DNA of 64,000 bases from Bin87 sp963666415 (GTDB lineage Bacteria > Chloroflexota > Dehalococcoidia > Lucifugimonadales > UBA3495): assembly GCA_963666415.2 (NCBI GenBank), contig CAXXPD010000003.1, forward strand, positions 2,852,001 to 2,916,000. The letters are read 5' to 3'. The translations under genes were made by a program, and so were the position numbers. The notes beneath the pieces were generated by a model. The model worked only from the letters and a program-made list of their open reading frames with translations. It had not been told where the DNA came from and did not search any database. Numbering within the stretch: the stretch's first letter is position 1; every line of letters starts with the position of its first letter. Shown in pieces: positions 15,968 through 25,242 of the stretch.

Positions 15968-16789
15968 CTAGGATAAACGTTGGTCGGGGCTGAGTGGCGC
16001 GCCCATGGTGGATTCCAGCCACTCGCATAACACCGTGAAGAATTCCGGGTGCTCGCTGATGTCCAGGTGGCCCACGCCGGCGAGTTCTGTGTATTGCTTC
16101 GGCTCTCGGGCGGCTTCGTACAGCTTGCGACTCTGCCAAGCCGGCACCAGTTCGTCGTCGTCGCCGTGGACCACCAGCAACGGGCAACCGATGTTGCGGA
16201 TGTGAGCCAGCGAGTTGAAACGGTCGCCGACTACCAATCCGTTCAACGTGACCATTGGGTAGGAGAGTTTTGCCATCTCACGGAGCGATGCAAATGGGGC
16301 GACCAGAACGAGCCCACCGGGATGAAATCCTTGCGCGGCCAACCGTATCGCCACGGCAGCGCCCATGGAGACACCGAAGTAATGAGTAGATTCCGGCGCG
16401 ACGCCGTAGCGTCTGCCCAGGTGTCCTAAAACGGTCCTGGCGTCGATGGCGGTATTGCGTACCGAAGGTCTGCCGGCGCTGCGCCCAAAACCGCCGTAGT
16501 CGAACGCCAGGATGTTGCCGCCGGTGCGCTCGTGTACTCCCGCAAACTCTCCGACCCGCAGGCTAAGATTGGCGCCGACACCGCCAAACCAGAGCCACGT
16601 CAGGTCGGTTTGAGGTTGCCCTGGAATGTACCAGCAGACCAGGGAACGGCCATCGGCGGTGTTGGCTATCGACGGTTCGAATTCCAGCCCCAGATCGTTT
16701 GGAGTAGCATCGACGAGCGGTCGAGGCCGGAACAGCAGGCGCTGTTCCAGGTAATCCAGCATGATGGTTGGCAGTAACGAATCAAGCAT
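15968..16789 (-). CDS. Alpha/beta hydrolase
   Basis: A 273-residue serine hydrolase of the YqiA/FrsA-like alpha/beta type. The nucleophile elbow is GVSMGA (Ser141). An acidic residue follows in LLVVHGDDDELVP (Asp210-212), and the catalytic His is in GVGHLDISE (His241). The oxyanion segment WFGGVGANLS and the DYGGFGRSAG loop are typical of this subfamily. An N-terminal hydrophobic stretch may be a membrane anchor. The gene starts 22 bases downstream of the HdrD-like gene, so the two are probably cotranscribed. The substrate is unknown. Confidence 0.85.
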   Translation of the reverse strand: MLDSLLPTIMLDYLEQRLLFRPRPLVDATPNDLGLEFEPSIANTADGRSLVCWYIPGQPQTDLTWLWFGGVGANLSLRVGEFAGVHERTGGNILAFDYGGFGRSAGRPSVRNTAIDARTVLGHLGRRYGVAPESTHYFGVSMGAAVAIRLAAQGFHPGGLVLVAPFASLREMAKLSYPMVTLNGLVVGDRFNSLAHIRNIGCPLLVVHGDDDELVPAWQSRKLYEAAREPKQYTELAGVGHLDISEHPEFFTVLCEWLESTMGAPLSPDQRLS

Positions 16790-16811
16790 GGCGTCACCTG
16801 GCGACGTCGGG

Positions 16812-18869
16812 TTAGTCGTCTCCGAGGCTGTCGGCCAGAATCTCTATCACGTCCCGGGCCTCTTTGACATCGGCCTGACCTTTGGCCTGGATACCCTCGG
16901 TCAGCATCTGGAGGCAGAACGGGCATGACACGGCAACAGTATCGGCGCCGGTGTCCAGGAAGTGATCGGTGCGGACGTGATTGATGCGCTCGCCCTGGCT
17001 TTCCTCAATCCACATATGCCCACCGCCGGCGCCGCAGCAGAAGCCGCGTTCCCGGCAACGCGGGGACATCTCAACCAGGGTTAGGCCGGGGATGGCTTTG
17101 GCGACATTACGCGGTTCGTCATAAACGCCGTTGTGCCGGCCCAGGAAACAGGAATCATGGTAGGCCACCGAAACATCCATCACCTTGATGGGTTTGATGC
17201 GGCCTTCGCGAATCAGGCCGTCCACAAACTGGCTGTAGTGCAGAACCTCGTAATTGCCGCCAAACTGGGGGTACTCGTTGCGCATCGTGTTGAAACAGTG
17301 CGGGCAGGTCGTGACGATGGTTTTGATGTTGTACGTATTCAACACCTCAATGTTCTGCTGGGCCATGATTTGGAATAGGTATTCGTTGCCCATGCGCCGG
17401 GCCGGGTCGCCGGTGCAGTTTTCTTCGTCGCCCAGGATGGCGAAATCAACGCCGGCTGACTTGAGCACCTTCGCCATCGAGCGGGCGATGCCCTGGCTGC
17501 GTTGCTCCAGCGCGGCGGTGCAGCCCACCCAGAACAGCACCTCGGCGTCAGGATGGTCGGCGATGGTGGGAACGTCCAGTCCTTCGGCCCAGTCGGTGCG
17601 CGAGAAGGTGGTGCCGCGCCAGGGATGACCGCGCTGTTCAATGCTGAGCAGGGCGTTCATGCCGGTTTCGGGGATGCGGGATTCCTCCAAAACCAGGCTG
17701 CGCCGCATATCCATGATGGTGGGCACGTGTTCCACGACCACGGGGCATTCTTCCATGCAGGCGCCACAGGAAACGCAGTCCCAGATGGCCTGCTCAGGGA
17801 TGGCTCCGTCAATCAGCGGCATTGACTCGACGTGTTCGGCGTCGCGCTGGCCCTGATAGCCGATGGCAATCATGTGCTCTTTCAGGTTCTCCACGATGTG
17901 CATGGGGGATAGCACTTTGCCGGTGGTGTGGGCGGGGCAGGCGTCGGTGCAGCGTCCGCAGACGGCGCAGGCGTACCCGTCCAGCAGTTCCTTCCAAGTG
18001 AAGTCCTGCACGCGAGAGGCTCCGAAACGCTCCACGTTTTCCAGGTCGATTGTTGCCAGAGTGCCGCGAGGTTCCAGGTTGCGGAAGAACGCGTTCAGCG
18101 GAGCCGCCACCATGTGGATGTGCTTGGAGAAGGGGATGTACAGCGAGAATCCCAGGATGACCAGCAGGTGAACCCACCAGAAAGTGGCCTGCAGCGCGCC
18201 GGCCGCGGCGGTCGACATTCCCAGTCCCGCCAGCCAGCCGCCGATGGCTCCGCCGACGAATACGCCGGCTTCCGGTCCCGCTCCACCGCTGGCCACGTAG
18301 AAAGAGTGAACCAGCAGGGTGGCCACCATCAGTCCGGCGGTGAGGCCGACGATGATGACCGACTCGCCTTTGCGGGTGAGGTCAAAGCTGAGTCGATGGG
18401 GCTGGGCAATCCAGCGACGCACCAGCGCCCAGATGAGGGCGGCCAGCACGACCACCGCCAGAATGTCCAGATAGATGCTGTAGACCAGTACGCCGGTGTG
18501 GGTCAGAATCGTTTCGCCCAGCGGATGCCAGATCGCCCCGCCGAAGATGAAGATGAGGTACGACAGGCTGAAAGACAGGAATCCCCAGAAGATGGCGGCG
18601 TGGCTGATGCCGGCCAGGTCGATGCGGCGGGATCGGGCATCAATGCTGCCCACTCGTTGCAGCACTTTGCGCTGACCGAGCACGATGACGGCGGCTCCGG
18701 TGAGCCGGGTCAGCGGACGGTCCAATCGGGCAACGGGCAGCCCCTGCAGCACCAGGCGGAACACGCGATGGTACACGGCATATCCCGCCACCGCCATCGT
18801 CAGCGCGGTAAGCACGTAAACGCCAACCCAAACCGGAATGACGCCCAATAAACTGTCGGGAGGAACCAT
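16812..18869 (-). CDS. HdrD/GlpC-like membrane Fe-S oxidoreductase
   Basis: A 685-residue fusion. The N-terminal third is a membrane domain with about five to six helices, resembling the heme-b NarI/DsrM type. It is followed by two 4Fe-4S motifs (CAVCGRCTDACP and CVSCGACMEECP) and two cysteine-rich CCG-type domains. The second CCG domain is complete (DSCFLGRHN, FCCGAGGGH, CPFCLQML). The first (WVGCTAAL, ENCTGD, TCPHCFNT) has one Cys where CC is usual. Such proteins pass electrons between a quinone pool and a soluble partner, often flavin dehydrogenases or acyl-CoA oxidation. A TATATT at 18891-18896 (minus strand) may be its -10 box. The hydrolase gene follows. Confidence 0.88.
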   Translation of the reverse strand: MVPPDSLLGVIPVWVGVYVLTALTMAVAGYAVYHRVFRLVLQGLPVARLDRPLTRLTGAAVIVLGQRKVLQRVGSIDARSRRIDLAGISHAAIFWGFLSFSLSYLIFIFGGAIWHPLGETILTHTGVLVYSIYLDILAVVVLAALIWALVRRWIAQPHRLSFDLTRKGESVIIVGLTAGLMVATLLVHSFYVASGGAGPEAGVFVGGAIGGWLAGLGMSTAAAGALQATFWWVHLLVILGFSLYIPFSKHIHMVAAPLNAFFRNLEPRGTLATIDLENVERFGASRVQDFTWKELLDGYACAVCGRCTDACPAHTTGKVLSPMHIVENLKEHMIAIGYQGQRDAEHVESMPLIDGAIPEQAIWDCVSCGACMEECPVVVEHVPTIMDMRRSLVLEESRIPETGMNALLSIEQRGHPWRGTTFSRTDWAEGLDVPTIADHPDAEVLFWVGCTAALEQRSQGIARSMAKVLKSAGVDFAILGDEENCTGDPARRMGNEYLFQIMAQQNIEVLNTYNIKTIVTTCPHCFNTMRNEYPQFGGNYEVLHYSQFVDGLIREGRIKPIKVMDVSVAYHDSCFLGRHNGVYDEPRNVAKAIPGLTLVEMSPRCRERGFCCGAGGGHMWIEESQGERINHVRTDHFLDTGADTVAVSCPFCLQMLTEGIQAKGQADVKEARDVIEILADSLGDD

Positions 18870-18977
18870 ATAGCGCCTAGCTCAATGCCGCTAATATAAC
18901 GCATCAGCAGCCGATAAAAATCGTCAGTTAGTGTAACATACCGAACTTCACTACCAACGGGCGCTGCCGGCTCACGC

Positions 18978-20207
18978 CAGGGCAATCGCGTTTTAGCTGC
19001 GTAGGATTTTTAGCAGGTAGTCCTCCTTCCAGCCGGCCTGGAGGCGTTTCCCCTGGATGCCCACCTTCAGGCTCGTTTCGTTCTTGAGCAGATTGTGCGA
19101 AACCTGCCGCAGCGTGGCCATGCTCTGCGGAGCGTGGTCCTTGCGGATCCGGCAATGGTCTTCCCCGAAAGTCACGTCCAGGCTCCAGTGCAAGCAGTTC
19201 TCGATGCTCCAGTGAGTGCGCACCACCTTCAGCAGTCGCTCCGCCGGGGCATCCAGGCTGCTGATGTAGTACCGGGGCTGCACCGTGGTCCCTGCCGGCG
19301 TCTCCCGGCGGCCCACCACCTTGACCACCGAGCGCAGGCCGGGCCAGTCCTGCCCGGTGCTCAGGTACTCCAGGCAAGATGGGTCGCTGATTGTCCAGCA
19401 CTCCCGACGTTCTATCCTTCCGTGGTCTTTGTTCAGGGTGGTGGCGTAGTCATGGGGCACTCCCCCGAAGCCGAACTCCTCCGCTCCCTCGAACCGGTCC
19501 CGCACGTCTTCATACAGTTGACCTTGGTTCTCCTTCAGCGCCAGCACGTGGCCGGCTCCCCGGTCCAGAATCCCCTGGGCGATCTCCTGCTGGCAGCCCA
19601 TGGCGTCGATGGTGACGATGCACCCCTTCAGTTCCAGCATTGGCAGCAACTGGGGGATCGCGGTGATTTCGTTGGACTTCTCCGCGGTCTTCACCTGCCC
19701 CAGGGTCAGCGTGTTGGCCGAGGCCCAGGCGCTGACCAGGTGGATGGCCCGCTTGCCCACATTGCGGTCGTGGGAACGCCGTACCGTCTTGCCGTCGATG
19801 GCCACCACTTCCCCGGGGATCAGGTCGGACACCGCCTGGGTCCAGGCCATGAAGCACTGCTGGAACTGCTCCGGGTCCAGCCGGGAGAAGACGTCGCCGA
19901 AGGTGTCGTGGGACGGGATGCCGTGGGGCAGTTCCAGGAAGGTCTGGAACCATTCCAGCTTGCTCTTGCCGAACAATTCGATGTAGACCCAGGAGTCGGC
20001 GCCGCAGATGACGGCGCAGATGGCAATGGCAATGATGTCCAGCAGCTGGTGCCGCTTGCACCGGTCGATCCTGGGGTCCTCCAACGTCCCGAAATAATCC
20101 ATAATGGACGCGCCCTTCCCCTCTCTCATCACTCCTCCCCTCTCCCCTTCATATCACTGGACTCGCATGCCTGGCCAAGTCTACCAATCTATAACGCGAT
20201 TGCCCTG
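18978..20207 (-). mobile_element. ISAs1-family insertion sequence, copy 2 (intact)
   Basis: The same 1230-bp element and 15-bp inverted repeats as copy 1, flanked by a perfect 10-bp duplication CGGCTCACGC (18968-18977 and 20208-20217). It interrupts a dispersed intergenic repeat (CTACCAACGGGC ... CGGCTCACGCGTAtCCACTTTA). Confidence 0.95.
18993..20132 (-). CDS. ISAs1-family transposase (DDE), copy 2
   Basis: This 379-residue transposase differs from copy 1 (969-2108) at only a few positions (for example GEVVAID for GEVAAID, and ENCLHW for ENSLHW). It is intact, with all family motifs present, and fills the element. It is one candidate source of the transposase that moved the other copies. Confidence 0.95.
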   Translation of the reverse strand: MMREGKGASIMDYFGTLEDPRIDRCKRHQLLDIIAIAICAVICGADSWVYIELFGKSKLEWFQTFLELPHGIPSHDTFGDVFSRLDPEQFQQCFMAWTQAVSDLIPGEVVAIDGKTVRRSHDRNVGKRAIHLVSAWASANTLTLGQVKTAEKSNEITAIPQLLPMLELKGCIVTIDAMGCQQEIAQGILDRGAGHVLALKENQGQLYEDVRDRFEGAEEFGFGGVPHDYATTLNKDHGRIERRECWTISDPSCLEYLSTGQDWPGLRSVVKVVGRRETPAGTTVQPRYYISSLDAPAERLLKVVRTHWSIENCLHWSLDVTFGEDHCRIRKDHAPQSMATLRQVSHNLLKNETSLKVGIQGKRLQAGWKEDYLLKILRS

Positions 20208-20229
20208 CGGCTCACGCGTATCCACTTTA

Positions 20230-21942
20230 GCCCCAATCCACCGATAAGATGAGCGTGTCGGCGTGATGAAGGGATGAGAAAGTGCTCCCGGCTTCGGGGA
20301 TAATGGTTTTTGAAACAGAAAACCGACCCGAAACAAGGAGCACCCAAAAGATGTTACCACTTGAGCACCCCGACCGCATCGACGTTGCCTTCGACGATCA
20401 TCGCCTGGTGGCCAATGCTGGGCTGATCCTTCCGGTCACTTTGGCCCATCATCTGGGACTGGGCGAGCTGGTGGACAACAATGTTGACCTGGGAGATGCG
20501 CCGGGTCGGGCGAATGCGGGAGACAAGTTCCTGACTTTGGTGGCCTCGGCATTGGCCGGTGGCGACTGCATCGACGACGCCGACGCGCTGCGCGCTGGGG
20601 GAACCGAGCAGGTGCTGGGGTGTGTGATCAAAGCGCCATCCACCCTGGGGACCTTCCTGCGCAGTTTCCGGTGGGGCCACGTCCGCCAACTGGATCGGGT
20701 CAGCCGGGAGCTGCTGGCCCGGGCCTGGTCGGCTGGGGCCGGACCCGGCGACGGGCCGTTGACCATCGACCTGGACTCCACCATCTGCGAGACATACGGT
20801 CTGGCCAAGGAGGGGGCGCGCGACCACGGCTACACCGGCCAGCGAGGCTATCACCCGCTGCTGGCCATTGCCGCCGGAACCGGCGACGTGCTGATGGCTC
20901 GGCTGCGCAAGGGCCGCGCCAACACCGTTCGGGGCGCCGCCCACTTTCTACGCGAGACGGTGGGGCGAGTACGCTACGCTGGCGCCAGAGGACAACTCAC
21001 GGTGCGGGCTGACAGCGGCTTCTACACCCACGCCATCGTCGCCGTCTGCCGCAAGATGGATGTCCGCTACTCCATCACCATCCGCCAGCAAGCCCGCCTG
21101 CGGAATATCATCGAGGCCATACCCGAGACTGACTGGACGCCGATTCCCTACTGGATGGACGGCGCCGCCGACGTGGCGGAGACCACCTACGTCCCCTTCC
21201 AGGATGAGCCCGACGCCGCACCGGTGCGGCTCATCGTCCGGCGGGTGCAGCCCACGCCCGGCTCCCAGCTGGCCCTCTTCGCCAGCTACCGCTATCACGG
21301 CTTCATCACCGACCGAGACGGGGACACCCTGGAACTGGAGGCCGACCATCGGCGCCACGCCGAGATCGAGAACGCCATCCGAGACCTCAAGTACGGCGTC
21401 GGGCTCAACCATCTCCCCTCAGGCCGCTTCGCCGCCAACGGCGCCTGGCTGGCGGTGCAGGTGATGGCGCATAACCTGGCCCGCTGGACCGCGCGCATCG
21501 GTCTGGGTGAGCAACTGGTAACCACCAAGACCCTCCGACGACGCTTCTTCTCCCTCGCCGGACGGCTCACCCGCTCGGCGCGCCGCCTCACTTTGCATCT
21601 GCCCCAGCGCTGGCCCTGGGAAAACCAGTTCAGTCGCGCCTTGGCTCGATTGCGAGCAATTCCACTCCCAGCCTGACGGCGGCCGTCTGCCACTGACCCG
21701 CCATCCGGCCATCTGACCGTTCCCGCCAACTCGCGCCAACCCAGCCCGCGAAGGGCACTCCTTGCCCACTGCATCTCGAATTACGCCCGCCATGGCCACT
21801 GCGGGCCGCCATCATCGTGTCTGGGTGCCTACTTCACACCGCCCTGATCCCCATCTATTGGAACCTGGCCTGGCCTGTTCGCCCTCCCTTGCCCATCAAC
21901 CCTGGTGTCAACTCCAGCGTACATCGCTTTGGTGGATTCGGG
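20230..21942 (+). mobile_element. IS1380-family insertion sequence (intact)
   Basis: Terminal inverted repeats CCCCAATCCACC (left, 20231) and GGTGGATTCGGG (right, ending 21942) bound a 1.7-kb element. The four bases TTTA at 20226-20229 and 21943-21946 are the likely target duplication. Fragments of related copies lie at 28373-28977, 54397-56933 and about 60203-60450. Confidence 0.85.
20351..21676 (+). CDS. IS1380-family transposase (DDE)
   Basis: The start at ATG 20351 (MLPLEHPDRIDVAFDDH) is preceded by ACAAGGAG; the upstream in-frame ATG at 20282 lacks a comparable site. About 441 residues. The DDE core is visible as TIDLDSTICETYG (first Asp), LTVRADSGFYTHAIV (second Asp) and HAEIENAIRDLKYGVGLNHL (Glu with the IS4-superfamily Y/R pattern around it). 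The C-terminal helices end LPQRWPWENQFSRALARL. This is the intact reference copy for the fragments elsewhere in the window. Confidence 0.9.
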   Translation: MLPLEHPDRIDVAFDDHRLVANAGLILPVTLAHHLGLGELVDNNVDLGDAPGRANAGDKFLTLVASALAGGDCIDDADALRAGGTEQVLGCVIKAPSTLGTFLRSFRWGHVRQLDRVSRELLARAWSAGAGPGDGPLTIDLDSTICETYGLAKEGARDHGYTGQRGYHPLLAIAAGTGDVLMARLRKGRANTVRGAAHFLRETVGRVRYAGARGQLTVRADSGFYTHAIVAVCRKMDVRYSITIRQQARLRNIIEAIPETDWTPIPYWMDGAADVAETTYVPFQDEPDAAPVRLIVRRVQPTPGSQLALFASYRYHGFITDRDGDTLELEADHRRHAEIENAIRDLKYGVGLNHLPSGRFAANGAWLAVQVMAHNLARWTARIGLGEQLVTTKTLRRRFFSLAGRLTRSARRLTLHLPQRWPWENQFSRALARLRAIPLPA

Positions 21943-22214
21943 TTTACCTGCCCGTACCAAAAGCCCACGTCGTGTGCGTCGGGTTGGTCGAGCGCATCGC
22001 CATACACTTCAGCGATAGTTGCACGCAAATCACCCTGCAGGTGTAGAGCGACCACCACTCTAAATACTGTTTGCTCGCTGATCCCATATTTGCGAGCCAC
22101 TGCTTTAGTGACAGTAACCGACAAATAAGCGGGATCGTTGGTTTCAAGATAGAGTTTGGCGGCCGCGAATATCTTGCAGTCATCTTTAGTAGGGTTATTA
22201 GGGGTCATTTTCAT
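21943..22214 (-). pseudogene. Hypothetical protein truncated by IS1380
   Basis: The frame starts at 22214 (MKMTPNNPTKDDCKIFAAAK) and reads about 90 natural-looking residues. These include an HTH-like VTKAVARKYGISEQTVFRVV and GDLRATIAEVYGDAL. The frame then enters the IS1380 end, where the remaining 30 residues (to a stop at 21855) are element-encoded junk. The original C-terminus is lost. It may be a small DNA-binding protein; no family is recognised. Confidence 0.55.
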
Positions 22215-22250
22215 CCTCCGATGCCTAGCACCCGCGGGCGTGAAAGGGTT

Positions 22251-22460
22251 TTATTCCTCGACCCGCTCATCCCATTCTCCGCACCAATCGTCTGCTTGGG
22301 TCGTGGGCCAAATCGCGATGTAGGGAGGGGTTGAATCCTCCTCTACCAACACCGGCGAGCCGCGACGACACATGCCGAATCGGCCAGGCCAATCTGACAA
22401 TGGTTCACCGCTTGGTCGTATAAAGAACCAATAGCGGCAACCAGCGCAACTTTCATTCAT
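22251..22460 (-). CDS. Small cysteine-rich hypothetical protein
   Basis: 69 residues with CAGCRYW near the N-terminus, then GRFGMCRRGSP, and a C-terminal PTTQADDWCGEWDE. This CxxC...C...DWCGE layout is common in small hypothetical proteins of phages and genomic islands and suggests a metal-bound fold. It is read away from the truncated HTH-like gene, in the same orientation. The function is unknown. Confidence 0.6.
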   Translation of the reverse strand: MNESCAGCRYWFFIRPSGEPLSDWPGRFGMCRRGSPVLVEEDSTPPYIAIWPTTQADDWCGEWDERVEE

Positions 22461-22485
22461 CGTTCAAACCTCCAATGTGATTCTG

Positions 22486-23340
22486 TCATTCAGTCGGCCC
22501 GCCGCTGGCCGCAGTCTCCAGGATGTCGGCAACGCGCCGTTGCACCTGATGATAGTCGGCAATGGCAGCATCGCCGGAGAATCGAATCACCAGGCAAGCC
22601 CAGCAAAGCCTGTCGGCGTCCGGCAAGTCCGCTGCCAATTCGCCAGCTGGTGAGATTCATGTTCGCTGCCTTTCAGTATCCCGTTGATCTCGGCAATCAG
22701 TCTGGCCATGGCCAGACGCAACCGCGCCCGATCCTGGCCCACGGCATCCCTTACGCCGGCCGCGCGGCCTTGGGTTTCCTCTTCAAGAGGAAATTGCCAC
22801 CAGTGCGCCGGATCCACGCCGAATATGGTCCCGCAATCGCGATGGTGGTGTCGAACAGCGTGGGGTAAATACCCTCGTCGGACATAATCGGTTCGCACAA
22901 AGGTCATTACGTGAAGTAAGCCGGGCCGTGGCGCAGCAGAGGATGGGCTTCCTGACTGTCCATGGCCACTACCAACCGCCCATCGTCCATGTCCTCGCCC
23001 TGTTGCACGATGCCGTCTACCGCGAGGCGAACGCTGAGGCGCTACGGATGGAATGGCCGCGCATCCCGCTGCCGGACTGGCCCGATGGTGATTAGGACGG
23101 TGCGGTGGACGCCGGCAACGATCAGAAGCTGTTCGAGCTGTCGGAATCGCAGATCGCCCGGCGGATGAAGGCCGCAGCTCGTGCTGCCGATCTCCCCCGG
23201 CTGAGAGAGTTTCAGCGGCCACAGCGGGCGGGGGCATGACCCAGCGCCAGCCGCGCCAGCCCGCATGGTGACGCCGCACGAGATGTCGGGGTCTCCTGCG
23301 CAGTTGTTGCCGCCGGCTCTCCTTCCGATCATGTATCTAT
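22486..23340. other. Accessory stretch without a clear intact gene
   Basis: No reading frame here has a convincing start and family match. On the minus strand, 22486-22640 reads like the C-terminal end of a protein (GDAAIADYHQVQRRVADILE, stop at 22486). The frame upstream of it (VRDAVGQDRARLRLAMARL at 22680-22760) is also protein-like but out of phase, so a decayed gene is possible. The plus strand carries a methylase-like fragment at 22944-23092. Confidence 0.35.
22944..23092 (+). pseudogene. Fragment resembling the C-terminus of a type ISP-like DNA methylase
   Basis: The frame reads VHVLALLHDAVYREANAEAL and then RMEWPRIPLPDWPDGD before a stop. The H(A/D)xxYRExxAxxLRxxWPRIPLP pattern is characteristic of the target-recognition end of large restriction-modification methylases. 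No N-terminal or catalytic part is nearby, so this is a remnant at best. Confidence 0.35.
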
Positions 23341-23659
23341 CCTTAGGTGGCGGTCGACGAAATCTGAGGCGTTTCGGTCGGCTCCAACGCAGAGCCAGCC
23401 GCCAAAGGCTCGGCTGCCGGAGAGACCTGACGCGGTAATTCGGAGGAACACGCGAGCAGCAAGATTGCGATGGAGATTACGGCGATCGTTCTGATTATCA
23501 CGATGACCTATCCTGGGGACTGAGGGCTTGATCCGAAGGGTCAGGCATTTTCTACCAGGTGGTAACCTGGACTTTGCACAAAAATTAGATACGTGGCCGA
23601 ACCGGCGCACTTCGTGCTGTGGCTGGCCTACTGACATATTCCACTGTCGGGGTTGAAAC

Positions 23660-25113
23660 CTCGGCTTTGTACAATCAAGCGGCATAGGCTAGCGTGTCGA
23701 GCATCCTGTGGTACAAGAGGCGCGGGACTTTTATAGATTCGTGCTCGCGCTCGGACGGCATAAAAGTTCCCTGCTGCACCCAGAGGTGTCGTCTGACCAG
23801 GGCGATGGCGTCGGCGAAGGAAGGGCTGGTTTTGTCATACCACGCCGCGGTGCGCGGCGCCATGCCGCCACGCTGTTCGATCAGGATATCCGCTGCCAGC
23901 GTCACCACGCTGAACAAGCCAAAGAGCGCGGGGGTGGTTCGGGCGATGGCTCGTTCCGACCACTGGCGCTGGGTTTCCACGCCCAGGTGAGCCCGCAGCT
24001 CCTCAAAGGTCACCTCGACCTGCCAGCGCAGCAGATACCACTGCAGTATCCGCAGGGGTTCCGCCTCGGTGTCGGTGCATAGCAAAGCATAGGGCCCGCG
24101 GCGCTCCTCCAGGTATCTGATGACGACCCAACGTATGGGAAGGCGCGGCGGCCCGCCGTGGTACCACAGCGCTACGCCCGAAGCGAGCTCGACCATGGCG
24201 GTACTGCCGTCGGAACCGGTGGCGCGGTAGGGAATCCATTGTGTAGCGGGATCGTCCAGCACCGCCGTGGGACTGGGCAATCGCGCGCCGACCACCCGAG
24301 GCCGCCCGATCTGGCCGGGCCGCCGCGGTGGCGCGGGCTGGTACCGGGATGCGTCCTTGCGCAGTTTGGTGACGACGACAATCGGCTTTGACATACTCTG
24401 GCAATGCCGCAGGAACTCGCGCTTGGCGTAGCCGCCATCGGCCACCACCACCAGGTCCCGGTCCGGCAGCCACCGGCGCCGGCAGACCAGCATCTGCTGG
24501 GCGTAGTCGGTGAACGTCTGGTGCCGGCGACCTTTGCGCCGGTCGTAGCGGGCCGACACCACCAGCGCGGTCAAAAACGGTAGCGCCCAGTGTCGACCCG
24601 CCCACCCGATACGCGTCAGCAACATCAGGCTCACCCATTGCAATCCGGGGGTCATCACCACCTGGTCGTCCGTGGACCGCACCGGATCCCGATACCGCCC
24701 CTTGGCCGCAATCTTCCGGCCCCAGCGTCGTTCCACCGTCTCGTCAATGCCGAACACCAACGGCTCGGTGGATGAACCAAGGCGCCCGGCCACCAGCAGC
24801 AACAGCACCCGGCTCAGTTGCAGCGGCGACCATCGGGCACGGTTGAGCACGTGGTGATAGATGGCGAAGTCGCCGTGCTGCCCAATCCCCAGGATGTTGA
24901 GGGCGGAGGACACGGTGCGCTTGCCGGGAGACAGGATCGCTCCCATGGCCAGGAGTTGGGCTTTGCGCCAGGTCCTGGGGTCAAACAGGTGCTCAAAGGG
25001 CAGCAGCAGGGTTACCATGACTGCGGGCAGGGTAGGCATACTCGACCTCTTGTAGTGATTTGGTCGAGCTTACCCTGTTCTTATAATTTATCTAGCTTTT
25101 GTACAAAGTCGAG
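23660..25113 (-). mobile_element. IS4/IS701-like DDE element, copy a
   Basis: The ends CTCGGCTTTGTACAA (23660) and TTGTACAAAGTCGAG (to 25113) are inverted repeats. GGTTGAAAC is duplicated on both sides (23651-23659 and 25114-25122). Near-identical copies lie at 36042-37495 and 44989-46442. The family assignment between IS4 and IS701 is uncertain. Confidence 0.85.
23675..25039 (-). CDS. DDE transposase (IS4/IS701-like), copy a
   Basis: 454 residues. The first catalytic Asp lies in LVFGIDETVERRWGRK, the second in DLVVVADGGYAKREFL. The Glu region is RWQVEVTFEELRAHLGVETQ, with the conserved RQWSERAIARTTPALFGLFS that marks this group. The C-terminus is LLYHRMLDTLAYAA. It is intact and starts just inside the element end. 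The copy at 36116 is nearly identical, and the copy at 45004 has an amber codon. Confidence 0.85.
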   Translation of the reverse strand: MPTLPAVMVTLLLPFEHLFDPRTWRKAQLLAMGAILSPGKRTVSSALNILGIGQHGDFAIYHHVLNRARWSPLQLSRVLLLLVAGRLGSSTEPLVFGIDETVERRWGRKIAAKGRYRDPVRSTDDQVVMTPGLQWVSLMLLTRIGWAGRHWALPFLTALVVSARYDRRKGRRHQTFTDYAQQMLVCRRRWLPDRDLVVVADGGYAKREFLRHCQSMSKPIVVVTKLRKDASRYQPAPPRRPGQIGRPRVVGARLPSPTAVLDDPATQWIPYRATGSDGSTAMVELASGVALWYHGGPPRLPIRWVVIRYLEERRGPYALLCTDTEAEPLRILQWYLLRWQVEVTFEELRAHLGVETQRQWSERAIARTTPALFGLFSVVTLAADILIEQRGGMAPRTAAWYDKTSPSFADAIALVRRHLWVQQGTFMPSEREHESIKVPRLLYHRMLDTLAYAA

Positions 25114-25242
25114 GGTTGAAACCCGACAGCTGAAAACCCCCAACCGCAATTTACGCTCAACTCACCGACGTCCTCGCCTACGCCACGCAAATGTACAAAG
25201 TCCAGGTAACATCGTGCCCGACGGCGCTTCTGGTGAGGGGAG

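Noticed and set aside
17928..18851. 307-residue plus-strand ORF opposite the HdrD-like gene
   Set aside because: Antisense shadow; Gln/Arg/Gly-rich composition without any motif.
22587..23279. 230-residue minus-strand ORF
   Set aside because: Arg/Pro/Ala-rich first two thirds look like reversed coding sequence; only the last part (22650-22770) is protein-like and it is out of frame with the plausible C-terminus ending at 22486.
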